Below, piece after piece: positions 14,968 to 23,684 of a stretch of DNA of 28,499 nt. Each line of letters opens with the position of its first letter. Within the stretch, counting starts at the first letter, position 1. This DNA is from JAXHTY01 sp034189225 (GTDB taxonomy: Bacteria > Desulfobacterota > Desulfobacteria > Desulfobacterales > Desulfosudaceae), in assembly GCA_034189225.1 (NCBI GenBank), contig JAXHVL010000066.1, positions 1-28,499 of the forward strand, written 5' to 3'. Position numbers and translations under genes: made by a program. The notes below the pieces were generated by a model. The model worked only from the letters and a program-made list of their open reading frames with translations, made no database searches and was not told the DNA's origin.

Positions 14968-16067
14968 TTGACAATGGTGGATATCGACAATTTGACTGGG
15001 GACTGTTGCTGCTTGTCCTTTTGATCGGCATTGCCGGTGTTATTGTTCTGTACAGCGCTTCGGCGTCGGAATTCGACAGTATTCAGAACATGGTATTTGT
15101 CAAACAGATTGTATGGCTGGGCATCGGGTTTGTCCTGGTGCTGGTGTGCCTCCTCTTCAATTACAAGAGCCTCGATGGATGGGCAATGGCCATTTATGTC
15201 CTCAATATCGCGCTGCTGGTTTGCGTGATCTACTGGGGCCGGGAAGCCGGCGGGTCCCGGCGATGGATCCCTCTGGGGCCGTTTACCATTCAACCGTCGG
15301 AATTGATGAAGATAACCATTACCATTATTCTGGCCCGCTACTACACGAGGCATTCCAGCATGGAAGGACTGACGTTGCGCTCCCTTTTTCTGCCCATGGT
15401 CCTGACACTGGTTCCCTTTGCCCTGATTGTGGCGCAGCCGGACCTGGGGACGGCCATGCTTATACTTCTGATCGCCGCGTCCATTACCGTATTTGTGAAG
15501 ATTGAAAAGCGGACCATCGGGGTGTTGTCCGGTCTTCTGGTGATACTGGTGCCCGTTGTCTGGACGTTTTTGCTGAAGTCGTACCAGAAACAGCGGATTC
15601 TGACATTCTTCACCCCCGACCGGGACCCGCTGGGGGCGGGATATCATATTATTCAATCAAAAATTGCCATCGGGTCGGGCATGATTTTCGGCAAGGGGTT
15701 CATGAAGGGAACTCAGAATGCGCTGGCGTTTCTACCCGAACAGCATACGGACTTTATTCTGTCCGTACTGGCCGAAGAATGGGGATTTGTCGGCACCAGT
15801 GTGGTACTGTTGCTTTATCTGCTGGTAATTATCTGGGGGGTCAGTATCGCATATCAGTGCCGGGATGTTTTCGGTATTATTCTCGCTGTGGGAATCAGCG
15901 CGATGATATTCTGGCAGGTATTTATCAATATGGGTATGGTGATGGGATTGATGCCGGTAGTGGGGGTCCCTCTGCCGCTGATCAGCTATGGCGGATCGTC
16001 GGTGGTGACCTTTATGCTGGGGATTGGCATCCTGATCAATATCAGCATCAAGCGTCTCGGCGTGTGA
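14964..16067 (+). CDS. rodA: Rod-shape-determining SEDS glycosyltransferase RodA
   Basis: 367 residues with about ten membrane helices. RodA polymerises lipid II into glycan strands as partner of PBP2. Family signatures: GGSRRWIPLGPFTIQPSEL-type loop (GSRRWIPLGPFTIQPSELMK), AQPDLGTAMLIL, DRDPLGAGYHIIQS and FLPEQHTDFILSVLAEEWGF, ending with LPLISYGGSSVV. The frame stays open upstream to 14694, but that part overlaps mrdA and lacks family character. The ATG at 14964 overlaps the mrdA stop by four bases and gives the normal RodA length, so it is chosen. Confidence 0.97.
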   Translation: MIDNGGYRQFDWGLLLLVLLIGIAGVIVLYSASASEFDSIQNMVFVKQIVWLGIGFVLVLVCLLFNYKSLDGWAMAIYVLNIALLVCVIYWGREAGGSRRWIPLGPFTIQPSELMKITITIILARYYTRHSSMEGLTLRSLFLPMVLTLVPFALIVAQPDLGTAMLILLIAASITVFVKIEKRTIGVLSGLLVILVPVVWTFLLKSYQKQRILTFFTPDRDPLGAGYHIIQSKIAIGSGMIFGKGFMKGTQNALAFLPEQHTDFILSVLAEEWGFVGTSVVLLLYLLVIIWGVSIAYQCRDVFGIILAVGISAMIFWQVFINMGMVMGLMPVVGVPLPLISYGGSSVVTFMLGIGILINISIKRLGV

Positions 16068-16134
16068 TCGCGACCGGGCGCAGTATTCTGCGTCTGCGGG
16101 CCAATACAGGCAACGAATGAAAGGGAGATAGGAT

Positions 16135-16566
16135 ATGGGAAAGTCAAAACGTTCGGAGTCAATTACGACATTTCTGGGGTCGGACGCTTCGGTGGAGGGG
16201 GTCATTAACTTTGACGGCACGATTCGCCTGGACGGCCAGGTGTCCGGCAGGATTACCAGCAACGGCGGGACCGTCATAATCGGTGAGAAGGCGGTAATCG
16301 ACGGCGATATTGCCGTGGGTATCGCCATTATCAAGGGAAGGGTCAAGGGCATGATCGATGCCGGTGATCGGATAGAGGTGTATCCGCCGGCTGACATTGA
16401 AGGCGATATCCACGCGCCGGTGATTTCCATCGATGCGGGGGTTAAGTTCAACGGTAACTGTGCCATGAAATCCCGGAATGGTTTGCCGGTCCAGAACCTG
16501 GGCGAGTGGGATGCGGATTCGGAAAAAATCGGGGACAATGTAAAAAATTTCCCAAAAAACCTTTGA
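16135..16566 (+). CDS. Bactofilin-family cytoskeletal protein
   Basis: 143 residues. Bactofilins polymerise without nucleotide into filaments that localise wall enzymes and shape the cell. The central domain (about 15-115) is a run of short hydrophobic beta-strand repeats with glycine turns (TIRLDGQVSGRI, GTVIIGEKAVIDGDI, GRVKGMIDAGDRIEV, DIEGDIHAPVISID), which would form a right-handed beta-helix. Flanking ends are polar and disordered. AGGGAGA precedes the ATG at proper spacing. It follows rodA by 67 bases, and its position at the end of the elongasome operon supports a shape-related role. The stop overlaps the candidate ATP synthase promoter. Confidence 0.93.
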   Translation: MGKSKRSESITTFLGSDASVEGVINFDGTIRLDGQVSGRITSNGGTVIIGEKAVIDGDIAVGIAIIKGRVKGMIDAGDRIEVYPPADIEGDIHAPVISIDAGVKFNGNCAMKSRNGLPVQNLGEWDADSEKIGDNVKNFPKNL

Positions 16567-16590
16567 CTTTTATTTGGCTTGTGATAAAAG
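16563..16590 (+). promoter_or_regulatory. Putative ATP synthase operon promoter
   Basis: TTGACT (16563-16568), 16 bases, then TAAAAG (16585-16590), in an AT-rich gap preceding the first b subunit. The -35 box overlaps the bactofilin stop codon. It would give a leader of about 72 nt. Moderate match only. Confidence 0.45.
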
Positions 16591-16669
16591 GAAAGTTTAA
16601 ATTTTTGGTTGGGGCTTGTTGTTTTAAGCGGATTTTGGTGGAAGTGTCTGTTTTTTTGGGAGGTTTTAC

Positions 16670-17188
16670 ATGAAGCCTAGAAATATGAGCAGAATTGTTG
16701 CAGCCGCGTTGATTGTGTTGTTCTGCGCGGGTATGGCCAACGCTGAAGGTGGTGGGATTACCGTTATGCCGGATAAGTCCGTCATCTGGCAGATTGTCAA
16801 TTTTATTGTGCTGATTGTGGCGCTGAATCTTGTCCTTTATAAACCCATTCGCAATGTGGTTGCCCGGCGGCAGGAAAAGCTGTCCAGTCTGGATCAGAGC
16901 ATTCAGATGTTCGAGCAGGATGTGGCCGAAAAAGACAGAGCCTGTTCGGAAGGCGTCAAGACGGCGAAAAACAACGGTGTTCAGGAGAAAAATGCCCTGA
17001 TTGAGGAAGGCACCCAGGAAGAAAAGCGCATTATCGAAGAGATGCACAAGAAAACGCAGGCAACCATTGCGGAAAACAAGGCGGAAATTGCAAAAAATGC
17101 CGAAAAGGCTGCCGCTGAACTACAACAGGAGATTGAAACCTTTGCCGCTACGATAGGCCAGAAAATACTAGGGAGGGAAGTTGCATGA
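16670..17188 (+). CDS. atpF: ATP synthase b-type subunit (first of two, b')
   Basis: 172 residues. Part of the peripheral stalk that holds the F1 hexamer against the membrane ring. Residues about 9-24 are hydrophobic and end in ANA-EGGG, a plausible signal-peptidase site. A second hydrophobic helix (about 38-58, WQIVNFIVLIVALNLVLYKPI) is the true membrane anchor with the family motif NFIVL..LYKPI. The remainder is a long charged helix for dimerisation. GGGAGG stands before the ATG. The stop overlaps the next b gene (ATGA). Two tandem b genes are usual for anaerobic deltaproteobacteria, where the two chains probably form a heterodimer. Confidence 0.92.
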   Translation: MKPRNMSRIVAAALIVLFCAGMANAEGGGITVMPDKSVIWQIVNFIVLIVALNLVLYKPIRNVVARRQEKLSSLDQSIQMFEQDVAEKDRACSEGVKTAKNNGVQEKNALIEEGTQEEKRIIEEMHKKTQATIAENKAEIAKNAEKAAAELQQEIETFAATIGQKILGREVA

Positions 17189-17799
17189 GGTTGTTTTCAA
17201 CGAATCATTCGAATAGAAAAAAAGCGATTGTGGTGTCGGTGCTTATGGTCTGCATGATCGCCTTTACCGGTGTGGCCCTGGCTGCTTCGGGCGGCGGTCA
17301 CGGCGGTGAAGCCGCCCCTAAAACATGGGAGGCCACGGATACATACCGGGTTATAAATTTTACGGTGCTGGTGGTGGTCCTCTTTCTGCTGCTTCGCAAA
17401 CCGGTTGCGCAGGGCTTGAATAACCGGATAAAGAGCATAAAAGAGGAGCTGGAGGACCTGGAGAGCAAAAAGGAAGTTGCCAGAAAGCAGCTGGATGACT
17501 ATAATGCAAGGCTGGCCGCGCTGGATGAGGAGGCGGACAAGATCATAGCCGATTATAAGCAGCAGGGCGAGGCCGCCAAAGCCAAGATCCTTGAAAACGC
17601 AGAAGCAGCTGCCGAAAAGATCGAGGAACAGGCAAAACGGAATATTGAAAACGAATTTGAGGCCGCCCGTCAGCGGCTCAAGGAAGATATTTTTGAAAAA
17701 GCAATAGCCAAGGCCGAATCGCTGGTCAAGGAGAAAATCACCTCCGATGATCAGGACAGACTGGTGGATGAATATTTAGATAAGGTGGTGCTACAGTGA
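17185..17799 (+). CDS. atpF: ATP synthase subunit b
   Basis: 204 residues, second peripheral-stalk subunit. Like its neighbour it has two hydrophobic segments: about 13-33, ending ALA-ASGGG like a signal peptide, and about 55-71 (RVINFTVLVVVLFLLLRKPV), the conserved anchor. A Gly/His linker lies between. From residue 75 on it is an uninterrupted charged coiled-coil helix rich in Ala, Glu and Lys. It is longer and more acidic than the first copy. It overlaps both neighbours by four bases (ATGA and GTGA), so the stalk genes are translationally coupled. Confidence 0.94.
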   Translation: MRLFSTNHSNRKKAIVVSVLMVCMIAFTGVALAASGGGHGGEAAPKTWEATDTYRVINFTVLVVVLFLLLRKPVAQGLNNRIKSIKEELEDLESKKEVARKQLDDYNARLAALDEEADKIIADYKQQGEAAKAKILENAEAAAEKIEEQAKRNIENEFEAARQRLKEDIFEKAIAKAESLVKEKITSDDQDRLVDEYLDKVVLQ

Positions 17800-18347
17800 A
17801 GAATTTCGTGATTCCGAGGCGATATGCCAAGGCATTGATACTGATCGGCAGAGAAGACGGCAAAGCCGATCAGTACAGGGATGAGTTGAACGGATTTGTA
17901 GAGGTGATTGAAGCCGAAAGCGCTTTTGAGGACGCGATAATCAATCCGTTGTACCCACTTGAAGAACGAAGGAAAATTCTGACAACGGTGATTGACAAAA
18001 TCGGAATGTCGAATGTGTTGAAATCGTTCCTCATGCTGTTGTTTGAAAAACGGCGCATTGATCATCTGCGGGGGATAAACGAATTTTATCAAAAGTTGGT
18101 TGATGAACTCAACGGCATCGTTCGGGCAGAAGTCACTTCGGCTGATGAACTTTCCAGCGAGGCGGTGGAAAAGATTCGAACGTCGCTTTCAAAAATGACA
18201 GGCAAGGATGTTAAGCTTGAGATTGATCAGGATCCTGAACTGATCGGCGGTGTTGTAACGAAAGTGGGCGATATCGTATTGGACGGAAGCATAAAGACCC
18301 AATTGTTAAATATGAAAGAATCTTTAAAAAAAGGTGAGAGAGTCTAA
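17796..18347 (+). CDS. atpH: ATP synthase delta subunit
   Basis: 183 residues. Delta caps F1 and joins it to the b stalk. The N-terminal helical bundle begins NFVIPRRYAKALILIG, and FLMLLFEKRRIDHL in the middle plus DPELIGGVVTKVGDIVLDGSI near the C terminus are OSCP/delta hallmarks. The start is GTG at 17796, overlapping the b stop as GTGA. The stop overlaps atpA by one base (TAATG). Confidence 0.96.
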   Translation: MKNFVIPRRYAKALILIGREDGKADQYRDELNGFVEVIEAESAFEDAIINPLYPLEERRKILTTVIDKIGMSNVLKSFLMLLFEKRRIDHLRGINEFYQKLVDELNGIVRAEVTSADELSSEAVEKIRTSLSKMTGKDVKLEIDQDPELIGGVVTKVGDIVLDGSIKTQLLNMKESLKKGERV

Positions 18348-19864
18348 TGGAAATAAGATCAGAAGAGATAAGTCAGATTATCAAGGAGCAGATTAAGGAT
18401 TTCGACAAAAAAGTCGAACTGAGCGAAACCGGCGTGGTCCTGTCTGTTGGGGATGGTATTGCCAGGGTTTACGGCCTCTCAGATGTAATGACCCTGGAGC
18501 TGGTTGAATTCCCGGGGGGCATTCTCGGTCTGGCAATGAACCTTGAAGAAGACAGTGTCGGTGTTGCCATCATGGGTGAAGACACCCACATCAAGGAAGG
18601 CGATATCGTCAAGCGTACCAAGCGCATCGCGGAGATTCCCGTAGGCGAAGGCGTCCTGGGGCGCGTTATCGATACCACCGGCGAACCCATTGATGGTAAG
18701 GGCCCCATTGAATCCAGCGAGTCCCGACGTATCGAGATGATTGCGCCCGGCGTTATTGCCCGAAAGAGCGTTCATGAACCGATGATGACCGGACTTAAAG
18801 CTATCGATGCCATGACACCCGTCGGCCGCGGTCAACGCGAATTGATTATCGGCGATCGTCAGATCGGAAAAACAGCGGTTGCCGTTGACGCCATTCTGAG
18901 CCAGAAAAACACCGATGTTTATTGTATCTATGTTGCCTGCGGTCAGAAAAAATCAACCGTGGCCCAGGTGGCGGCCGTGCTTGAAAAGTACGGCGCCATG
19001 GAATACACCACCATCGTCGCTGCCAATGCCAGTGAACCGGCTTCTCTTCAGTTCCTGTCTCCTTATGCCGGCTGTGCCATCGGTGAATACTTCCGCGATA
19101 AGGGCCAGCATGCATTGATTATCTATGACGATCTCTCCAAGCAGGCAGCTGCCTACCGCCAGGTATCCCTTCTCATGCGGCGCCCTCCCGGCCGCGAGGC
19201 TTACCCAGGCGATATTTTTTACAACCATTCACGACTCCTCGAACGGGCCGCGAAACTTAACGACGAGCTCGGTGCCGGATCCCTTACCGCTCTTCCGATT
19301 ATTGAAACCCAGGCAGGTGACGTATCCGCGTACATTCCAACAAACGTGATTTCGATTACGGACGGGCAGATATACCTTGAGCCGGACCTGTTTTTCGCAG
19401 GCGTTCGTCCGGCAATCAACGTTGGCCTCTCTGTATCCCGCGTCGGCGGCGCCGCCCAGGCCAAGGCCATGAAGCAGGTAGCCGGAAACCTTCGGCTTGA
19501 TCTGGCCCAGTACAGGGAGCTGGAATCCTTTGCCGCCTTCGGCAGTGACCTTGATGCATCCACGCAGGCCCAGCTTACCCGCGGTGAGCGCCTGGTTGAG
19601 ATCCTGAAACAGCCTCAGTATCAGCCGCTTCCTCTGGAAAAGCAGGTCGCCATTATTTATGCCGGTACCAAAGGGTACCTGGATAAATATGAAATCGATG
19701 TTCTTGCCAAGTACGAGGCCGGGCTTTACCCCTTTATCGAAAGCAAATTCCCCGAACTTTTCACGCAGATTGCTGAGAAGAAGGAAGTGACCGACGATAT
19801 CGAGGCAATGCTCAAAAAAGCGCTGGATGCCTATGACGAAGACTTCAAGGATACGATTAAATAA
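18347..19864 (+). CDS. atpA: ATP synthase alpha subunit
   Basis: 505 residues, normal length. Non-catalytic nucleotide-binding subunit of the F1 hexamer. The N-terminal beta-barrel (GVVLSVGDGIARVYGL) precedes the P-loop GDRQIGKT (169-176). LIIYDDLSKQA carries the Walker B region, and the arginine-finger loop is LSVSRVGGAAQ. The C terminus is the usual helical bundle. The start overlaps the atpH stop by one base. A 75-base gap follows before atpG. Confidence 0.98.
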   Translation: MEIRSEEISQIIKEQIKDFDKKVELSETGVVLSVGDGIARVYGLSDVMTLELVEFPGGILGLAMNLEEDSVGVAIMGEDTHIKEGDIVKRTKRIAEIPVGEGVLGRVIDTTGEPIDGKGPIESSESRRIEMIAPGVIARKSVHEPMMTGLKAIDAMTPVGRGQRELIIGDRQIGKTAVAVDAILSQKNTDVYCIYVACGQKKSTVAQVAAVLEKYGAMEYTTIVAANASEPASLQFLSPYAGCAIGEYFRDKGQHALIIYDDLSKQAAAYRQVSLLMRRPPGREAYPGDIFYNHSRLLERAAKLNDELGAGSLTALPIIETQAGDVSAYIPTNVISITDGQIYLEPDLFFAGVRPAINVGLSVSRVGGAAQAKAMKQVAGNLRLDLAQYRELESFAAFGSDLDASTQAQLTRGERLVEILKQPQYQPLPLEKQVAIIYAGTKGYLDKYEIDVLAKYEAGLYPFIESKFPELFTQIAEKKEVTDDIEAMLKKALDAYDEDFKDTIK

Positions 19865-19939
19865 CAGCATTTGGGTCCGGTGTCGGCGTTGGGAAATCGC
19901 CCGGTGCAATGCGGTTTTTATAAATAAAGGTATTTTGGT

Positions 19940-20845
19940 ATGGCGAGTTTAAAGGAAGTTCAGTCAAAGATAAGCGGGGTAAAGAAAACCAAGCAGATTA
20001 CCCGCGCCATGAACATGGTGGCAAGCTCACGGCTCCGGGGAGCACAGACGGCCATGGAAGCCTTCCGGCCCTATGCTGACAAGTTTTCTGAAGTGCTGGG
20101 CAGCCTGGCGGAAAAAGCCGGTGATGACGCATCCAGCCCATTGTTTGTGCCCCATGACGCGGTTAAGAACATCCATATTGTCCTGTGTACATCAGACCGT
20201 GGATTGTGCGGTGGTTTTAATAACAAGTTGACCGATAGGGCATACGAAGCGGTCAAGGAAATGTCAGGCGAAGGTGTGGAAATTTCCTTTACCTGTTTTG
20301 GTAAAAAGGGCCTACGATGGTGCAAGAAAAACAACCTGCCGGTATGGGATGAGTATATCGGTGTTGTGGGTGCCAAATTCGGCTTTGACGTAGCCTTTAA
20401 ATCGGGCCAGAGTTTTATCAACAGCTTTTTGAGAGAGGCCTGTGACGAAGTCTACATCATTTATTCAGAATTCGGGGGCATGTCCCGGCAAACCCCGGTA
20501 CTGAAAAAGATTCTGCCCATTCCGCCTATTGAAAAGGAAGAAACCGCGGCCCAGCAGTCCACCGCCGAAGGAGCAGGTTATCAGGCCGAACACATCTGCG
20601 AGCCATCGCCGGATGAGTTACTGGGTGAAATGCTGCCGCGCAATATTTATATTCAGATATACAAGGCGTTGCTGGAAACCTCGACAAGTGAACATGCCGC
20701 CCGTATGACGGCCATGGACAATGCCACAAAGGCATGCAACGATATGATCGACGAATTGACACTTGTTTACAACAAGGCAAGGCAGGCGGCGATTACAGCC
20801 GAGTTAATGGATATTGTGGGCGGTGCTGAAGCGCTCAGGGGATGA
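19940..20845 (+). CDS. atpG: ATP synthase gamma subunit
   Basis: 301 residues. Central rotor shaft. The N-terminal helix (VQSKISGVKKTKQITRAMNM) and C-terminal helix (SEHAARMTAMDNATKACNDM followed by YNKARQAAITAELMDIVGGAEAL) form the coiled coil inside the hexamer. SDRGLCGGFNNKL is the conserved middle motif. The chain is slightly longer than usual because of an extended loop around residues 190-220 containing a cysteine (HICEPSPDELL). AAAGG precedes the ATG. It lies 75 bases after atpA. Confidence 0.97.
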   Translation: MASLKEVQSKISGVKKTKQITRAMNMVASSRLRGAQTAMEAFRPYADKFSEVLGSLAEKAGDDASSPLFVPHDAVKNIHIVLCTSDRGLCGGFNNKLTDRAYEAVKEMSGEGVEISFTCFGKKGLRWCKKNNLPVWDEYIGVVGAKFGFDVAFKSGQSFINSFLREACDEVYIIYSEFGGMSRQTPVLKKILPIPPIEKEETAAQQSTAEGAGYQAEHICEPSPDELLGEMLPRNIYIQIYKALLETSTSEHAARMTAMDNATKACNDMIDELTLVYNKARQAAITAELMDIVGGAEALRG

Positions 20846-20913
20846 TAACAATAATCGATTTGGATCAGTGAAAGATCGATATATCGCAAGAACAGCTTTT
20901 TGGGAGGTTATAA

Positions 20914-22332
20914 ATGGAAGAGAATATAGGTAGAATTACACAGATTATGGGGCCGGTTGTGGACGTTGAATTTGAACCGGGAAAACTGCCGCCCATGCTG
21001 GACGCACTGCTGATTACAAACCCGGCGATCAGTGATGAGCCCGACAATCTGGTAGTGGAAGTGGCGCAGCACCTTGGTGATAATGTGGTTCGGACCATTG
21101 CCATGGACGTTACGGATGGGCTGGTTCGCGGCGCTCCGGCAAAGCATACGGGAAAACCGATTATGATGCCTGTTGGCGAAGCCGGCCTGGGCCGTGTGTT
21201 AAACGTTGTTGGTAAACCGGTTGACGGTCTGGGGCCGATCAGCCAGGAAAAAATGGCTCCTATTCATAGGCAAGCCCCCAAGTTTACGGAACAGGACACA
21301 ACGGTCCACGTGCTTGAAACAGGTGTTAAGGTTATTGACCTGCTGGTGCCTTTCCCCCGGGGCGGTAAGATGGGAATGTTCGGTGGTGCCGGCGTCGGGA
21401 AAACCGTTATCATGATGGAAATGGTTAATAACATCGCCATGCATCATGGTGGTATTTCCGTTTTTGCCGGGGTTGGCGAGCGAACCCGGGAAGGAAACGA
21501 CCTTTACCATGAGATGAAAGAATCCGGTGTTTTGCCGAAAGCAGCCCTGATTTATGGTCAGATGACGGAGCCCCCGGGTGCCCGTGCCCGTGTCGCACTT
21601 TCCGCCCTGACGGCTGCAGAGTACTACAGGGATGAAGAAGGTCAGGACGTGCTCATTTTTATTGATAATATTTTCCGTTTTACCCAGGCTGGCCAGGAAG
21701 TTTCCTCGCTGCTCGGCCGTATTCCGTCCGCAGTCGGGTATCAGCCCACCTTGGCGGTGGACCTCGGAGAACTGCAGGAACGGATTACCTCAACCGATAA
21801 GGGGTCTATTACCGCAGTGCAGTGTGTTTACGTGCCCGCGGACGACTTGACCGACCCGGCCCCGGCAACAACCTTTGCCCATCTCGACGGCACAGTGGTA
21901 TTGTCCCGCCAGATTGCAGAGCTGGGTATTTATCCGGCTGTGGATCCGCTTGACTCCACCTCAAGAATTCTTGATGCGAACTATATTGGCGACGAACATT
22001 ATAAGGTCGCCCGTCAGGTCCAGACGATCCTTCAGAAGTATAAGGAACTGCAGGACATTATCGCCATCCTCGGTATGGAAGAGCTTTCCGACGAAGACAA
22101 ACTCACGGTTGAACGCGCTCGAAAGATGCAGCGGTTTCTGTCCCAGCCCTTCCATGTGGCTGAAACATTTACCGGCATGGCAGGTATTTACGTAAAGGTG
22201 GAGGACACGATCAAGGGCTTCAAGGCAATCTGCGAAGGCAAGCATGACGACCTTCCGGAACGGGCCTTTTATATGGTGGGAACCATTGAACAGGCGGTGG
22301 AAAAAGCCGAAAAGATGAAACAAGAGGGATAA
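20914..22332 (+). CDS. atpD: ATP synthase beta subunit
   Basis: 472 residues, the catalytic F1 subunit that makes or hydrolyses ATP. P-loop GGAGVGKT (157-164), catalytic Glu E189 in VGERTREGNDLY, Walker B VLIFIDNIFRF (246-256) and the EELSDED loop (389-395), equivalent to the DELSEED lever, are all visible. GGGAGG six bases before the ATG supports the start. It lies 68 bases after atpG and 22 before atpC. Confidence 0.99.
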   Translation: MEENIGRITQIMGPVVDVEFEPGKLPPMLDALLITNPAISDEPDNLVVEVAQHLGDNVVRTIAMDVTDGLVRGAPAKHTGKPIMMPVGEAGLGRVLNVVGKPVDGLGPISQEKMAPIHRQAPKFTEQDTTVHVLETGVKVIDLLVPFPRGGKMGMFGGAGVGKTVIMMEMVNNIAMHHGGISVFAGVGERTREGNDLYHEMKESGVLPKAALIYGQMTEPPGARARVALSALTAAEYYRDEEGQDVLIFIDNIFRFTQAGQEVSSLLGRIPSAVGYQPTLAVDLGELQERITSTDKGSITAVQCVYVPADDLTDPAPATTFAHLDGTVVLSRQIAELGIYPAVDPLDSTSRILDANYIGDEHYKVARQVQTILQKYKELQDIIAILGMEELSDEDKLTVERARKMQRFLSQPFHVAETFTGMAGIYVKVEDTIKGFKAICEGKHDDLPERAFYMVGTIEQAVEKAEKMKQEG

Positions 22333-22354
22333 TGACAAAGGGGTAAATGCAGCT

Positions 22355-22762
22355 ATGGCAGAGCAAATTAAACTTTCGGTAGTCACACCGGAAAAAGAAG
22401 TTGTCAGTGATGACGCACAGATTGTTATGGCCCCTGGTTCCATTGGTGAATTCGGTGTCCTTCCGGAGCATACGCCATTTTTAACCTCTCTACAGACGGG
22501 ATGCCTTCATTACAAGGATGCGGGTGGTGTCGAGCACCAGATTGTCGTAAACGGTGGCTTTGCCGAAGCCTTGCCTGACAAGATGACCGTTCTGGCGGAA
22601 TCCGCTGAAAGAAAAGAGGATATTGATGTGCAGCGGGCGGAAGCCGCCAAGGAAAGGGCTGAAAAGCGTCTTGGTGGCAATACCGATGAACATGTGGATT
22701 ACGCCCGTGCCCGGGCAGCCATGGCAAGGGCAATTGAACGGATTCGCGTTGCTTCATACTGA
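22355..22762 (+). CDS. atpC: ATP synthase epsilon subunit
   Basis: 135 residues. Epsilon joins gamma to the c-ring and can inhibit hydrolysis. The beta-sandwich begins KLSVVTPEKEVVSDDAQIV, and GEFGVLPEHTPFLTSLQTG is the family signature. The C-terminal helical part (AKERAEKRLGG.., ARAAMARAIERIRVA) is intact. AGGGG lies about ten bases upstream. Last gene of the operon, followed by a terminator at 22805-22841. The a and c membrane genes (atpB, atpE) are not in this window. Confidence 0.97.
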   Translation: MAEQIKLSVVTPEKEVVSDDAQIVMAPGSIGEFGVLPEHTPFLTSLQTGCLHYKDAGGVEHQIVVNGGFAEALPDKMTVLAESAERKEDIDVQRAEAAKERAEKRLGGNTDEHVDYARARAAMARAIERIRVASY

Positions 22763-22804
22763 TCAACCGGACTTTCAGGCCTGTAAAGTTGACTGAAAAG
22801 CATT

Positions 22805-22841
22805 AAAAGGGCAATACCTTCAAAGGGTTGTCCTTTTTTTT
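22805..22841 (+). terminator. Rho-independent terminator of the ATP synthase operon
   Basis: AAAAGGGCAA (22805-22814) pairs with TTGTCCTTTT (22828-22837), with one G-T pair and a 13-base loop, and runs on into a T-tract. It lies 43 bases after atpC and just before glmU. Confidence 0.75.
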
Positions 22842-22863
22842 CGTGTGTTTGCGAGAAGGAATA

Positions 22864-23622
22864 ATGGAAAAAATAAAGGCAGGAACGGCTATTGTTATTC
22901 TGGCGGCTGGGCTGGGAACCCGCATGAAGTCGGACAAGGCCAAGGTTCTTCATGAGGTTGCCGGTAAACCCATGGTGTATTACGTCCTGGATGCCTCACA
23001 GCAAGTCGTTGCAAGCCGGGACATCGTGGTCGTTGTAGGGTGTCAGGCGGAAAAGGTCCGCAATGCGATAACGCCCCAATGGGAAGTCTCTTTTGCCTAT
23101 CAGGCAGAGCAGTGCGGTACCGGCCACGCAGTGCAATGTGCCCTTCCCGCGCTTCCGGAAGATACCGGTGATGTGGTTATCTTGTGTGGTGATGTGCCGT
23201 TTATATCTCCCCGGACCATTGAAAATTTACTGGCGACTCATCGCGAGGCCGCAAACGTGGTGACCGTATTAACGGTGAAGCTTGACAACCCTACTGGATA
23301 TGGCCGGATTGTAGTGGGGGAGGATCAAACAGTCTCTCGCATTGTAGAGGAGGCGGATGCCGATGCGGCGGAAAGAGACATTAACCTCGTCAATGCCGGG
23401 ATTTATTGCGTAAAGAAGGAATTCCTTGCCTGGGCGCTGGATCGGATTAACACTGATAACCAGCAGAACGAACTTTACCTAACTGATATCGTGTCCATTG
23501 CCAGGGACGCGGACCGACAGGTGGGGATTCTCGTTTCATCAGATCCGGATGAAGTGATCGGGATCAACAGCCTCGCAGATCTTAAAAAAGCAGAATCGCT
23601 GGCCCGTAATCGGGAAGTGTAA
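22864..23622 (+). CDS. Single-domain GlmU-like N-acetylglucosamine-1-phosphate uridylyltransferase
   Basis: 252 residues. The chain matches the N-terminal nucleotidyltransferase half of GlmU, which makes UDP-GlcNAc: signature LAAGLGTRMKSDKAKVLH (13-30), AEQCGTGHAVQCALP, LCGDVPFISP, then TGYGRIVV and NAGIYC. The C-terminal left-handed beta-helix acetyltransferase half of ordinary GlmU (~450 residues total) is missing. No beta-helix reading frame follows, so this is a natural short form, not a frameshift. An acetyltransferase elsewhere may complete the pathway. AGAAGGA precedes the ATG at 22864. A longer frame starts with a TTG at 22828, but that lies in the terminator stem and is rejected. Confidence 0.85.
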   Translation: MEKIKAGTAIVILAAGLGTRMKSDKAKVLHEVAGKPMVYYVLDASQQVVASRDIVVVVGCQAEKVRNAITPQWEVSFAYQAEQCGTGHAVQCALPALPEDTGDVVILCGDVPFISPRTIENLLATHREAANVVTVLTVKLDNPTGYGRIVVGEDQTVSRIVEEADADAAERDINLVNAGIYCVKKEFLAWALDRINTDNQQNELYLTDIVSIARDADRQVGILVSSDPDEVIGINSLADLKKAESLARNREV

Positions 23623-23628
23623 AATTTC

Positions 23629-23658
23629 TTGACTTTGAAGAAAGTGGATGATTATAAT
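23629..23658 (+). promoter_or_regulatory. Strong sigma70 promoter of the zapB-like/zapA/6S unit
   Basis: TTGACT (23629-23634), an 18-base spacer and a perfect TATAAT (23653-23658). The leader to the TTG start of the zapB-like gene would be about 20 nt. It begins just after the glmU-like stop. Confidence 0.7.
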
Positions 23659-23684
23659 GATTAATACTGAAATGAGGTGTTTTG

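Noticed and set aside
22828..22863. TTG start extending the GlmU-like protein upstream
   Set aside because: The TTG is part of the terminator stem; the ATG at 22864 has an AGAAGGA site.
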